Assembly: GCA_015062715.1 (NCBI GenBank)
Contig: SUUD01000027.1
Span: 1-13,907 of the forward strand
Length of the DNA: 13,907 nucleotides
Source of the DNA: Olsenella sp.
GTDB taxonomy: Bacteria > Actinomycetota > Coriobacteriia > Coriobacteriales > Atopobiaceae
Direction: 5' to 3'
The first letter of the stretch is position 1. Each line of letters starts with the position of its first letter. Positions 6,418 through 13,199 of this stretch are shown here, one piece after another. The translations under genes and the position numbers were made by a program. The notes below the pieces were generated by a model. That model was given only the letters and a program-made list of their open reading frames with translations, was not told the DNA's origin and ran no database searches.

Positions 6418-7773
6418 CTATGGCTGGTCGTCCTCTTGGCTGGGGGCGGCGTTCGCCAGGCGTATGGTCACGTTCGTGCCCTCCCCCGGCCTGGACATTA
6501 TCTCAATTCCCGACCCAATACCATAGAATCTTTCGACGCGCTCCGCAACATTGCGCAGGGCCACGCCCGTCCCCTTCGACCCCGCCTGGGCGGCGCCGGG
6601 CACCCCCTCGACGAGGCGGGCGGCGACCTGCTCGTCCATGCCCAGGCCGTCGTCGGTGACCGAGATGAGGACGTCCCCGCCCTCGGCCGTGACGTGGACG
6701 TCGATGTGCAGGGGGCCCTCGTCGCGCATCCCGTGGCGCACCGCGTTCTCGACGATGGGCTGGATGAGGAAGGCGGGCACGCACACCGTGCCGCAGCCCG
6801 ACGTGACCTGCTCACGCTCGATGATGCGGTCCTCGCCAAAGCGCGCGTGCTCGAACTTGAGGTAGCGCCTCGTCTGCTCGAGCTCGCGGTCGATGGTGAT
6901 GAGCTGCTCGGAGTTCTCGAGCGTCTGCCGGTAGAACGTCGCGAACTCGCGCAGCAGGTCGCGCGCGTGGGCCGGGTCGGTGCGCGTGAGCGACGCGATG
7001 GTGTTGAGCGTGTTGAAGAGGAAGTGCGGGTTGATCTGGGCCTGCAGGGCCTTTACCTCGGCCCGCGCCGTGAGCTCGGCCTGGCGGTCGAGCTCGATTG
7101 CCGAGAGCTGCGTGGAGAGCAGCCGGCCGAAGCCGCGCGCGATGGTCTGCTGGGAGCGGTCGATGTCGCGGCGGCGCCGGTAGTAGAACTTGAGCGCGCC
7201 CACCACCTCGTCGCGCACCTTGAGCGGGACGACGATGCCCGCCGGCACGACGGCGATTCTCCGCTCGCGCTGCTCCTCGCTGAGCATCTTGAGGTACTCC
7301 TCGTCCTCCATCCTGATGGACGTGAAGGCCTCCATCTTGCCCGTCTCGATGACGCGGCGCGTGGCCGGCGTGTGGATGGGGCTTCCCGGCGGGAAGTCCT
7401 CGGCCCCCTCGCCGGCATAGCCCATGACCACCTCGCGGTTGGACATCCCCACCGCCATGGCGCGCGTCTCGGGGAGCAGGGTCTCGCAGATGGCCTGGCA
7501 GTTCTCGTGGGTGAGACCCCCCTGCAGGTGGTCGAGGGTCGCCGAGGCGGTCTTGAGGGTCTGCCTGGTCGCCTGCGAGCGGAGCTCGTCGGTCACGAGC
7601 AGGTGCGCGAGGTCTCCCACGACCATGACGACCAGGCCAAGCGACGACAGAGCCACCACGGTGGCCTCGCGGTTCTGGACGCCCCACAGCACGACGCCCA
7701 GCAGGGTGCAGGTGCCCACCACTAGCGAGGCGGTGATGATGGCGTCAAAGCCCTCCGCCACCCACTTCCTCAT
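6418..7773 (-). CDS. LytS-type sensor histidine kinase with GAF domain
   Basis: This is a membrane-anchored histidine kinase, partner of the adjacent LytTR regulator. Two N-terminal membrane helices (about residues 11-32 and 37-60) have almost no loop between them, so there is no large extracellular sensor. Residues about 80-225 look like a GAF domain (AMAVGMSNREVVMGYAGEG ... IVVPLKVRDEVVGALKFYYRR), suggesting cytosolic ligand or redox sensing. The phosphoacceptor H250 lies in LQAQINPHFLFNTLN, the LytS/YehU signature. The ATPase domain has N343 in PIVENAVRHG, a G1 box DDGLGMD (374-380) and a G2 box GTGVALRN (401-408). The ATG at 7773 overlaps the glycosyltransferase stop as ATGA, with only a weak GGCGGTGA upstream, so translation probably depends on coupling. 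The 451-aa length fits. Confidence 0.95.
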   Translation of the reverse strand: MRKWVAEGFDAIITASLVVGTCTLLGVVLWGVQNREATVVALSSLGLVVMVVGDLAHLLVTDELRSQATRQTLKTASATLDHLQGGLTHENCQAICETLLPETRAMAVGMSNREVVMGYAGEGAEDFPPGSPIHTPATRRVIETGKMEAFTSIRMEDEEYLKMLSEEQRERRIAVVPAGIVVPLKVRDEVVGALKFYYRRRRDIDRSQQTIARGFGRLLSTQLSAIELDRQAELTARAEVKALQAQINPHFLFNTLNTIASLTRTDPAHARDLLREFATFYRQTLENSEQLITIDRELEQTRRYLKFEHARFGEDRIIEREQVTSGCGTVCVPAFLIQPIVENAVRHGMRDEGPLHIDVHVTAEGGDVLISVTDDGLGMDEQVAARLVEGVPGAAQAGSKGTGVALRNVAERVERFYGIGSGIEIMSRPGEGTNVTIRLANAAPSQEDDQP

Positions 7774-9044
7774 CGCGCGTCACCGCCGATGTCGGGGATG
7801 TTGCTGAAGGCCGTCCAGGGGATCTCGCCGGTCTGCTCGGGGGCGGCGGGGGTGCCCATCGCGACGAGGGCGCGCGAGAGCCGGGCGTCGGACCAGAGCG
7901 TGGCCATGATGCGCCTCCACGACCCCAGGAACGCGAAGTAGTTGCGGGCGCGCGCCTGGGCATACGCCTTGGCCTCGCCAATGCCCTTGAAAAGGATGTG
8001 CAGGTAGGCGCCGTGCTCCTTGCACCCTATGGCCCGCAGCAGCGCCGTCTGGGCAATCCTGCCCGAGACCTTGGGGGAGACCCATTCGCCCGGGTAGGGC
8101 TTGAGCGCGGCGCTCGTCACCTTGTTGAACCCGGGACGCTCGGCGCTCGCCGCGCACTTCTCGGCCTCGAAGAGCCAGCGGTAGGCGTCCTGCAGGAAGC
8201 GCGACGGCACCGAGGCCGTGGGCTGGGGCAGGTGCCGCACGCGCCAGGCGTTGTCGAACCACATCTCGAGGCCGGCCATGCGCAGGTTGATGAGGTAGTC
8301 GAGGTCCTCCCCCCGCGTGATCCACGGGTCGAACGCGACCTCGGTGAACGCCTGGGCATGCACCGCCATGCAGCCGCCGCAGGCGATGGTCGAGCGCGAG
8401 ATGCGCGTGGTGTTGAGGCCCGTGCGCATGGCCTCGTTGAACCACTCGTGCTTCGACCAGTGCCGGTCGAACCACGGCACGGTGTCCTCGGGGACGTACG
8501 AGCTGTCGTCGCGCATGACGTAGCGGCCCGTCTTCGCCAGGATGGGCAGGTTCTGGTGGGTGCGCTGGCCCAGGCCGTAGACGGCGTCGATGAGGAACTC
8601 GTCGTCGAGCGCGACCTCGTCGTCGTCGAGGAAGACCGCGACGTCATGCCCCAGGATGCTGGCCACCACGAGCCCCATGTTGTGGATGGCGCCGTAGCCG
8701 CGCAGCGAGATGGTCTCGCCGTCCATGCCCGGGGCGATGTCGGCGACGGCGTCCGAGATGAGGGCGGCCTCGGGCGACCCCACCACGAGCGGGTTGAGCG
8801 AGGGGTGCCTGCGGCAGATGCCCATCACGCGGGCGCGGGCCGCGGCCTCGCCGGCGGGCGGGGCGACCACGAGCACGACGACGCGAACGACGCCGCGCAC
8901 CTGCTCGAGGGAGTCGAGGCAGGTCTCGAGCTCGGGAAGGGGCTTGTCGTAGGGCGTGGCGTGGTCGTAGGTGCCCAGCTCGCCCAACTCACCGGGAGCG
9001 TCAGCCGACGCCCAGTAGGACGGTATGACAATAACGGGGTTCAT
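7770..9044 (-). CDS. GT-A type glycosyltransferase
   Basis: This is a predicted cytoplasmic sugar transferase of the GT-A fold (family 2-like). It begins MNPVIVIPSYW, the nucleotide-sugar-binding strand. A metal-binding D-D-D motif is at 140-142 (VFLDDDEVALDDEF), and GEDLDY around E246-D247 supplies the likely catalytic base, followed by the Trp/His region W262...H271-L-P used by such enzymes. There are no membrane helices. The frame is open far upstream, over the neighbouring membrane-protein gene, but the good start is the ATG at 9044 with GAGGAAGAG before it, giving 424 aa. The last codons overlap the kinase start (ATGA). The acceptor and sugar are unknown; genes for a polysaccharide cluster are not present in the window. 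Coupling to a sensor kinase is unusual. Confidence 0.88.
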   Translation of the reverse strand: MNPVIVIPSYWASADAPGELGELGTYDHATPYDKPLPELETCLDSLEQVRGVVRVVVLVVAPPAGEAAARARVMGICRRHPSLNPLVVGSPEAALISDAVADIAPGMDGETISLRGYGAIHNMGLVVASILGHDVAVFLDDDEVALDDEFLIDAVYGLGQRTHQNLPILAKTGRYVMRDDSSYVPEDTVPWFDRHWSKHEWFNEAMRTGLNTTRISRSTIACGGCMAVHAQAFTEVAFDPWITRGEDLDYLINLRMAGLEMWFDNAWRVRHLPQPTASVPSRFLQDAYRWLFEAEKCAASAERPGFNKVTSAALKPYPGEWVSPKVSGRIAQTALLRAIGCKEHGAYLHILFKGIGEAKAYAQARARNYFAFLGSWRRIMATLWSDARLSRALVAMGTPAAPEQTGEIPWTAFSNIPDIGGDAR

Positions 9045-9068
9045 GTGGTGGTTCTCTTCCTCGCGCAC

Positions 9069-9097
9069 GGCCGGGGCGGATGTCTCCCGCCCCGGCC
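9069..9097 (-). terminator. Strong 11-bp hairpin between the membrane-protein and glycosyltransferase genes
   Basis: GGCCGGGGCGG (9069-9079) and CCGCCCCGGCC (9087-9097) are exact reverse complements around a 7-nt loop, starting 13 bp after the membrane-protein stop. Nearly all pairs are G-C. There is no U-run on the minus strand, so it may be a partial terminator or an mRNA end-stabiliser that separates the two genes' expression levels. Confidence 0.6.
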
Positions 9098-9109
9098 CGC
9101 AGGGTCGTG

Positions 9110-10003
9110 CTACGCGGCCTCGTCGACCTCGGCGTCCTCGGTCTCGGCCTCGTCGGTCGCGGCCTCGTCGGCCTCGCCGGCGTCCGCCTCGGTCACGGTG
9201 CCGGCCTCGGCCATGGCCTTGATGGTCTCGTCGCCGTCGGCACGCGCGCAGTCCTTGCACGGGCGGGTGAGGCCGTGCTCGTAGGCCGCGGCGGCGTCGC
9301 CGGAGTAGATGGTGGCGGAGTTGATGATGTGGCTGCAGTTGGGGTTGAGGTGGTAGACGGTGCCGTGCTCGGTCCAGTAGACCGTGCCGTCGCCCAGCTC
9401 GATGGCGTTGGCCTGCATGGCCTGGAGATCCTCGGAGGAGACGGGGTTGAAGTCGGCCGAGGTGCCGCCGCCGATGGCCAGGGCGATCACGGCCGCCACG
9501 ACGGCGATGGTCTTGGTGCGCTTGTCGGCGTCCTTGTCGAGGAGCGTGAGGATGATGAAGGGCAGGAAGGCGATGACGGAGAGGATGGCGCCGAGCTGGC
9601 TCTTGAGGAAGAACTCGACCTTGTTGGCCTCGGAGGGCGGGTCGATGTGGTTGGCCTTCTTCCAGAGCTGGCCGGCCACGATGACGCAGATGAGGTCGAG
9701 CACCAGGAAGGCGACCACCCACACGAGCGGGTTGCCCGGCAGCTTCGCGTAGAGGGGGCTCGACTGCATGACCGACATGGCGGCGAGGACCTCGAAGATG
9801 ATGGCGACGACCCACAGCGCGATGGCGATGGGACGCTTGTTGCCGACCTCGCCGGTGGCGTCGACGTGCTTGACGGTGACGCGCGTCGCGACGTCCTTGG
9901 CGTCGGTGACGACCGTCTGCTCGGAGATCTGCTTGCCCGTGTCGGCGTCGATGAAGACGCGCTTCACGGGACGCTTGCCGGACTCGCTCGAATGGTCAGC
10001 CAT
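9110..10003 (-). CDS. Four-helix membrane protein with His/Cys metal-site-like domain and acidic tail
   Basis: This is not a protein I can name. The 297-aa product has a charged N-terminal region (1-57) and hydrophobic helices around 58-78, 92-112, 135-155 and 166-179. A compact domain follows (205-253) with the pattern G-x-V-Y-H218-x4-C223 ... R-P-C249-x2-C252. This 'YH...C ... PC..C' arrangement matches small metal-binding domains found at the ends of secreted nucleases and related to Ada/ComEC-type zinc modules, so zinc binding is likely. The last 40 residues are an Ala/Glu/Asp-rich tail (about one third acidic). The ATG at 10003 has a GGGAGGG Shine-Dalgarno; an in-frame extension upstream to 10138 is composition-biased and lacks one. 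It precedes the glycosyltransferase by 65 bp. Confidence 0.85.
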   Translation of the reverse strand: MADHSSESGKRPVKRVFIDADTGKQISEQTVVTDAKDVATRVTVKHVDATGEVGNKRPIAIALWVVAIIFEVLAAMSVMQSSPLYAKLPGNPLVWVVAFLVLDLICVIVAGQLWKKANHIDPPSEANKVEFFLKSQLGAILSVIAFLPFIILTLLDKDADKRTKTIAVVAAVIALAIGGGTSADFNPVSSEDLQAMQANAIELGDGTVYWTEHGTVYHLNPNCSHIINSATIYSGDAAAAYEHGLTRPCKDCARADGDETIKAMAEAGTVTEADAGEADEAATDEAETEDAEVDEAA

Positions 10004-10019
10004 GGTGCCCTCCCTCGTG

Positions 10020-10037
10020 CGGCGCGATTGCGCGCCG
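10020..10037. promoter_or_regulatory. Short GC inverted repeat upstream of the membrane-protein gene
   Basis: CGGCGCG (10020-10026) and CGCGCCG (10031-10037) pair exactly with an ATTG loop, just upstream of the Shine-Dalgarno of the gene starting at 10003. It could be an operator or a leader hairpin. The rest of the 215-bp divergent gap 10004-10218 holds one further hairpin (10114-10130) and no gene. Confidence 0.35.
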
Positions 10038-10098
10038 TCTTCGCTACCGTTGCCCGATGCCGTCGAAAACGATGGGAACCGATGCAATTCTGCTTGTC

Positions 10099-10130
10099 TA
10101 TGATAGCGTGTAGGGGGTCGCCGCGACCCC
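10099..10130 (+). promoter_or_regulatory. Candidate promoter and 5'-end hairpin for the 194-aa protein gene
   Basis: TATGAT (10099-10104) is a good -10 match in the AT-richest part of the divergent gap, though the -35 region is poor. A transcript starting about 7 nt later would open with GGGGTCG-CCG-CGACCCC (10114-10130), a perfect 7-bp hairpin that could protect the 5' end. The gene start is a further 88 bp away. Confidence 0.3.
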
Positions 10131-10218
10131 GCCATCACCTTGGAAGTGGCTCGTTTTTCTCCCGCAGGAACGCACCCTTCGAGAGCGGCGCCGCCTCCAC
10201 CAACCTCGAGGAGGACCC

Positions 10219-10803
10219 ATGGCCACCAGGAACGACATTCCCCAGCTTGCCGAGCAGGTCGTCAAGTACCTCGGCCAGCATCCCGAGATGCTGAGCCAGT
10301 TTGTCGACCACCCCTACTCCACCGTGCAGGAGGCCACCAAGGTCGAGGAGAAGCTCGACCGCGTCGACATGAGCCAGCTGCTCACCGCCGCCGCCTCGCT
10401 CGCCACCGGCCAGACGCAGAGCGCCAGCTCGTTTGACTCCGGCAACCTCGCCCAGCTCGCGGGCAACCTGCTCGGCCAGAGCGACAACTCGATCCATACG
10501 CTCGCCAGCTCGCTCTTCGGCGCCAAGCCGACCCAGCAGCAGGCAGCGCCGCAGCAGACCCAGCAGGGCGGCGGCCTCGACCTGGGCAGCCTGGTCTCCA
10601 TGGCCACGCTTGCCGGCGGCCTCCTGGGCGCCACCAAGCCCAAGAAGCAGGGCATCGACCTCTCCGACGGCCTCGACATGGGCGAGATGGCCCAACTCGC
10701 GGGCGCCTTCCTCGGCGGTCAGAACCAGCAGCAGGCCGCACAGAGCTCCGGCCTCGACCTTGGCACCGTCGCCAACATCGCCAGCCTCTTCCTGGGCAAG
10801 TAG
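10219..10803 (+). CDS. Unrecognised 194-aa protein with four short amphipathic Leu/Ala/Gly repeats
   Basis: I do not recognise a named function. Residues 1-65 form a helical N-terminal region without repeats. After it come four copies of a short motif: FDSGNLAQLAGNLLG (72-86), LDLGSLVSMATLAGGLLG (120-137), LDMGEMAQLAGAFLG (152-166) and LDLGTVANIASLFLG (179-193), joined by Gln-rich linkers (105-117, 168-175). There is no signal peptide, cysteine or tryptophan. The Leu/Gly-rich repeats loosely recall DUF937/YidB-like proteins, which is a weak comparison. Repeats of this sort suggest self-assembly or membrane-surface association. The ATG at 10219 follows GAGGAGGACCC. The gene is monocistronic, diverging from the membrane-protein gene and followed by a strong hairpin. 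Confidence 0.85.
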   Translation: MATRNDIPQLAEQVVKYLGQHPEMLSQFVDHPYSTVQEATKVEEKLDRVDMSQLLTAAASLATGQTQSASSFDSGNLAQLAGNLLGQSDNSIHTLASSLFGAKPTQQQAAPQQTQQGGGLDLGSLVSMATLAGGLLGATKPKKQGIDLSDGLDMGEMAQLAGAFLGGQNQQQAAQSSGLDLGTVANIASLFLGK

Positions 10804-10830
10804 GCGTCGACGCGCATCGCGACATGGTGA

Positions 10831-10854
10831 GCGGCCCCGCAGGTGCGGGGCCGC
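10831..10854 (+). terminator. Terminator hairpin after the 194-aa protein gene
   Basis: GCGGCCCCGC (10831-10840) and GCGGGGCCGC (10845-10854) form a perfect 10-bp stem with an AGGT loop, 28 bp after the stop. The following CCTGTCCTTTGG has only a modest T content. Confidence 0.7.
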
Positions 10855-10874
10855 CCTGTCCTTTGGGGTCCTCG

Positions 10875-11142
10875 GGCGCGGGCTGCTCCTCTGCTGGCGA
10901 CCCCCTCCAGAACGACACGTTACTACTCTGTATTCTCTTATATTGATGATAATCAACTCGATATTCTCAGTAATTGATGCGTTACTAGAGAAGTAATGTG
11001 TAGTTCGATGGCCTTCTTGGCCCGGCAAGATCGCTCCGGCGCGGGCTGCTCCTCTGCTGGCGACCCCCTCCAGAACGACACGTTACTACTCTAAATTCTC
11101 GTCTTTTGCTAATTATCTTATCTAGATTCTCACCAATTGATG
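10875..11142. repeat. Tandem duplication: two about 105-bp units at 163-bp offset
   Basis: Bases 10875-10929 and 11038-11092 are identical over 55 bp (from GGCGCGGGCTGC to GTTACTACTCT). The next 50 bp (10930-10979 and 11093-11142) align without gaps at about 35 of 50 identical positions. Conserved blocks are ATTCTC at 10932 and 10963 (11095 and 11126 in copy two), 31 bp apart, and AATTGATG at 10972 and 11135. The 55-bp blocks are GC-rich, while the 50-bp parts are far more AT-rich than the rest of the window. No convincing ORF or known RNA family is visible. It fills most of the 470-bp gap between the convergent 194-aa protein gene and aguA. Confidence 0.85.
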
Positions 11143-11206
11143 ACTAATCAATAGAATAACGCTATGTTTTGCACCGCCACGAGCGGGCCCGCCATAAACG
11201 CAAGAC

Positions 11207-11234
11207 GGGCCACCGGCAGCACTGCCAGTGGCCC
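11207..11234 (-). terminator. Terminator hairpin after aguA
   Basis: GGGCCACCGGCAG (11207-11219) and CTGCCAGTGGCCC (11222-11234) form a 13-bp near-perfect stem with one mismatch, about 40 bp after the aguA stop. Read on the minus strand, it is followed by GTCTTGCGTTTAT, a moderately U-rich stretch. Confidence 0.7.
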
Positions 11235-11273
11235 ATGGCCATCGTTCTCGGGCGCGTGTCCCCTTTGGCTTGT

Positions 11274-12389
11274 CTACTTTGCCTTGGGCTGCTGCTGGGT
11301 GATGCAGTGGATGTTGCCGCCGCCGTAGATGACCTCGCGGGTCATGATGCCGATGACCTCGCGGTCGGGGTAGGCGGCCTGGATGTCCTCGAGGGCCTGG
11401 GCGTCGTTGGGGTCGCCAAACTGGGGCACCAGCACCGCGCCGTTGATGGGCAGGAAGTTGAGGTAGCTGGGCTCGAAGGCGTCCTCGGGGGTGCGCGGCA
11501 GGCTGCCCTCGACCAGATCGATGGTCGAGGCCTCCTCCTCGGTCATGTATACCGAGGTCGCGGGCATGATCACCTTGTGGATCTTGAGCTTGCGGCCCCG
11601 CGCGTCGGTGGCCTCGGAGAGCGTCTTGTAGGCCTCCTGGCACTCCTTGTAGAACTTGTGGTTGGGGTCGTCGGTCCACATGCAGCAGACCTCGCCGGGG
11701 GCCGAGAAGCACGCGACGTCGTCCACGTGGCCGTTGGTCTCGTAGGGGTCGATGCCGTCCTTGATCCAGATGACCTTCTCGATGCCCAGGTACTCGCCGA
11801 GCAGCTCCTCGATCTGCTCCTTGGTGTACTGGGGGTTGCGGTCCTCGTTCAAGAGGCACATCTCGGTGGTCACCACGGTGCCCTGGCCGTCGCAGTTGAA
11901 CGAGCCGCCCTCGAGGATGAAGTCGGCGGGGCGGTAGCGGTTCACCTGCTCGGTCTGGGCGATCTGCAGGCCCAGGCTGGCGTCCTTGTCCCAGGGGAAG
12001 TACAGGCCGTCGATGAAGCCACCGTAGGCGTTGAAGTGGAAGTGCGAGAGCGCGAGCTCGCCCTTGTCGTTGACCAGGAAGGCGGGGCCGGGATCGCGCA
12101 GCCAGGAGTCGTTGTACTGCATGAGCAGGACGCGGACGTTCTCGACGCCGTCAAAGAGCTCGCAGACGGCGGGCCAGTCCTCGTCGTTGACGCCCACGGT
12201 GATGGGCTGGAAGCGCGCGATGGTGCGGATGATCTCGGCAAAGACCTTCTGCGCGGGCTTTGCGCCGCCACGCCACACGTCGGTGCGGTGCGGCCACAGG
12301 ATCCACGTGCGCTCCTGCTCCTCGTACTCGCCGGGCATGCGGAAGCCGTCGGCCTTGGGGGTTGACTCGTCCTGGTAGATGGTACGCAT
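11274..12389 (-). CDS. aguA: Agmatine deiminase
   Basis: This cytoplasmic enzyme of the guanidino-group-modifying superfamily hydrolyses agmatine to N-carbamoylputrescine and ammonia, a step toward putrescine or toward ATP via carbamate kinase. The 371-aa length is typical. Visible signatures are ILWPHRTDVWRGGAKPAQ (30-47), NDSWLRDPGPAFLV (93-106), ILEGGSFNCDGQG (158-170), GIDPYETNGHVDDVACF (212-228, with H221) and GGGNIHCITQQQP, where C362 is the nucleophile. The ATG at 12389 follows CCAAGGAGGCAGCT; upstream in-frame sequence is not protein-like. No partner gene (N-carbamoylputrescine amidase, putrescine carbamoyltransferase, antiporter) lies in the window. It sits 124 bp after a GNAT gene. 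Peptidylarginine deiminase is the related alternative, but the motifs favour AguA. Confidence 0.94.
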   Translation of the reverse strand: MRTIYQDESTPKADGFRMPGEYEEQERTWILWPHRTDVWRGGAKPAQKVFAEIIRTIARFQPITVGVNDEDWPAVCELFDGVENVRVLLMQYNDSWLRDPGPAFLVNDKGELALSHFHFNAYGGFIDGLYFPWDKDASLGLQIAQTEQVNRYRPADFILEGGSFNCDGQGTVVTTEMCLLNEDRNPQYTKEQIEELLGEYLGIEKVIWIKDGIDPYETNGHVDDVACFSAPGEVCCMWTDDPNHKFYKECQEAYKTLSEATDARGRKLKIHKVIMPATSVYMTEEEASTIDLVEGSLPRTPEDAFEPSYLNFLPINGAVLVPQFGDPNDAQALEDIQAAYPDREVIGIMTREVIYGGGNIHCITQQQPKAK

Positions 12390-12428
12390 AGCTGCCTCCT
12401 TGGTTGAAGACGACCTGATGACAGCCCT

Positions 12429-12457
12429 ATCTTGCGCCGCACGAACGGCACCTTCAA
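12429..12457 (-). promoter_or_regulatory. Candidate aguA promoter
   Basis: On the minus strand, TTGAAG (12452-12457) and CAAGAT (12429-12434) are spaced by 17 bp and would start transcription about 30 nt before the aguA ATG. The -35 matches 4 of 6 consensus positions and the -10 only 3 of 6, so this is a weak call. Confidence 0.3.
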
Positions 12458-12493
12458 TGGTCCTTCGTAGCATCCCCGGTAACTGGCGATGTA

Positions 12494-12517
12494 CTTTTGG
12501 TCGCCTTAAAGTTCTAG
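12494..12517. promoter_or_regulatory. Operator-like site A upstream of aguA
   Basis: CTTTTGG-TCG-CCTTAAAG followed by TTCTAG is an imperfect palindrome with a tail. It closely resembles the site at 13157-13181 (both read CTTTT..GG, a short spacer, CC, then AAAGTTCTAG). It overlaps the stop codon of the GNAT gene and lies about 105 bp before the aguA start. Confidence 0.4.
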
Positions 12518-13062
12518 TCTGCCACCGGGACAAGAACCGGTCCATAAGGGCCAAACCCAAGTTCCTCGATGAGCGCCAGGTACTCGGAACCGTCGAAGCC
12601 TTCGGACGTGAGGATGTCGTAGAGGCCCGTGTCGTCCTTGAGCCGCACCGGCACGCGATGGAAGCCGTTGCGCTCGTAGAAGCCCAGCCTTCTCAGCCGC
12701 TGATCCTCGTTCTCGGCGCCAACGTAGGGAGACTCGATGTTGAGCACGATCGAGTGATTGGGATGGGCCTCGCGTATCCAGCGCAGGAGCCGCGCGCCAA
12801 ACCCCTGCGAGCGCAGCTCTGGGCTCACGGCAAGATAGAACAGGTAGACCATGGTGTCGCCGGTGTCGTAGAACATGATTGCGCAGAGCTGATCGCCGTT
12901 CCAGAACGTCTTGTATTCGATGCGCGGGTTCTCGACCAGCTCGAGAATCTCGTCCATCGTCCAGCACTCATCGGGCGGGAACGCCGTAGTTTGCAGCTGG
13001 GCCACATGCTCGAAGCCTGCCATGTCTTCAGCGAGGTCCCTGATTTCGATTCCGTCGAGCAT
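12514..13062 (-). CDS. GNAT-family N-acetyltransferase
   Basis: This is a predicted acetyl-CoA-dependent N-acetyltransferase. The core motif A is visible as MVYLFYLAVSPELRSQGFGARLLRWI (71-96), with R84-S-Q-G87-F-G89 forming the pyrophosphate-binding loop. Motif B follows as LRRLGFYERNGFHRV (124-138). The segment before it (54-78) supplies the central strands. The substrate is not predictable; next to agmatine deiminase, a polyamine is a tempting guess but there is no sequence proof. The ATG at 13062 has GGGAGGAGGATA immediately upstream, better than an in-frame start 27 bp earlier. The product is 182 aa, normal for the family. It is divergent from a LuxR-type regulator gene and could form a transcript with aguA. 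Confidence 0.88.
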   Translation of the reverse strand: MLDGIEIRDLAEDMAGFEHVAQLQTTAFPPDECWTMDEILELVENPRIEYKTFWNGDQLCAIMFYDTGDTMVYLFYLAVSPELRSQGFGARLLRWIREAHPNHSIVLNIESPYVGAENEDQRLRRLGFYERNGFHRVPVRLKDDTGLYDILTSEGFDGSEYLALIEELGFGPYGPVLVPVAD

Positions 13063-13150
13063 TATCCTCCTCCCTGCCACCATGCACATTTCATTCTCCC
13101 CTGCGCAGGCGCTGTACTCAATTGAACTACACGACTCCGCCTCGAGCTGG

Positions 13151-13181
13151 TATTATCTTTTTGGATACCCAAAAGTTCTAG
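13151..13181. promoter_or_regulatory. Divergent promoter region with operator-like site B
   Basis: CTTTTTGG-ATAC-CCAAAAG (13157-13175) is an inverted repeat, followed by TTCTAG to 13181. TATTAT (13151-13156) could be a -10 for the regulator gene, and the same bases read GATAAT on the minus strand (13152-13157) for the GNAT gene. The palindrome would therefore overlap the promoter elements of both genes. The 137-bp gap (13063-13199) contains nothing else except TCAATTGA, a short palindrome near 13120. Confidence 0.45.
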
Positions 13182-13199
13182 AATCGGCTGGAGGCATGC

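Noticed and set aside
6166..7725. 519-codon plus-strand open frame opposite the kinase
   Set aside because: The product is Leu/Arg/Gly/Asp-rich with no domain, while the minus strand encodes a complete histidine kinase.
9045..9815. Upstream in-frame extension of the glycosyltransferase
   Set aside because: It overlaps the membrane-protein gene in another frame and is His/Arg/Gly-rich; the ATG at 9044 has a Shine-Dalgarno and starts the fold correctly.
7998..10294. Long plus-strand frames opposite the glycosyltransferase and membrane protein
   Set aside because: Antisense shadows; the minus-strand products carry recognisable motifs, good ribosome binding sites and operon spacing.
10941..10957. 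Fur-box-like sequence (ATGATAATCA)
   Set aside because: Only half of the box matches, it is not conserved in the second copy of the duplication, and no start codon lies downstream.
10875..11092. CRISPR array
   Set aside because: Only two 55-bp copies, a 108-bp interval and no further repeat; the similarity also continues into the interval.
11169..12365. Long plus-strand frame opposite aguA
   Set aside because: A Val/Leu/Gly/Asp-rich shadow of a fully motif-supported agmatine deiminase gene.
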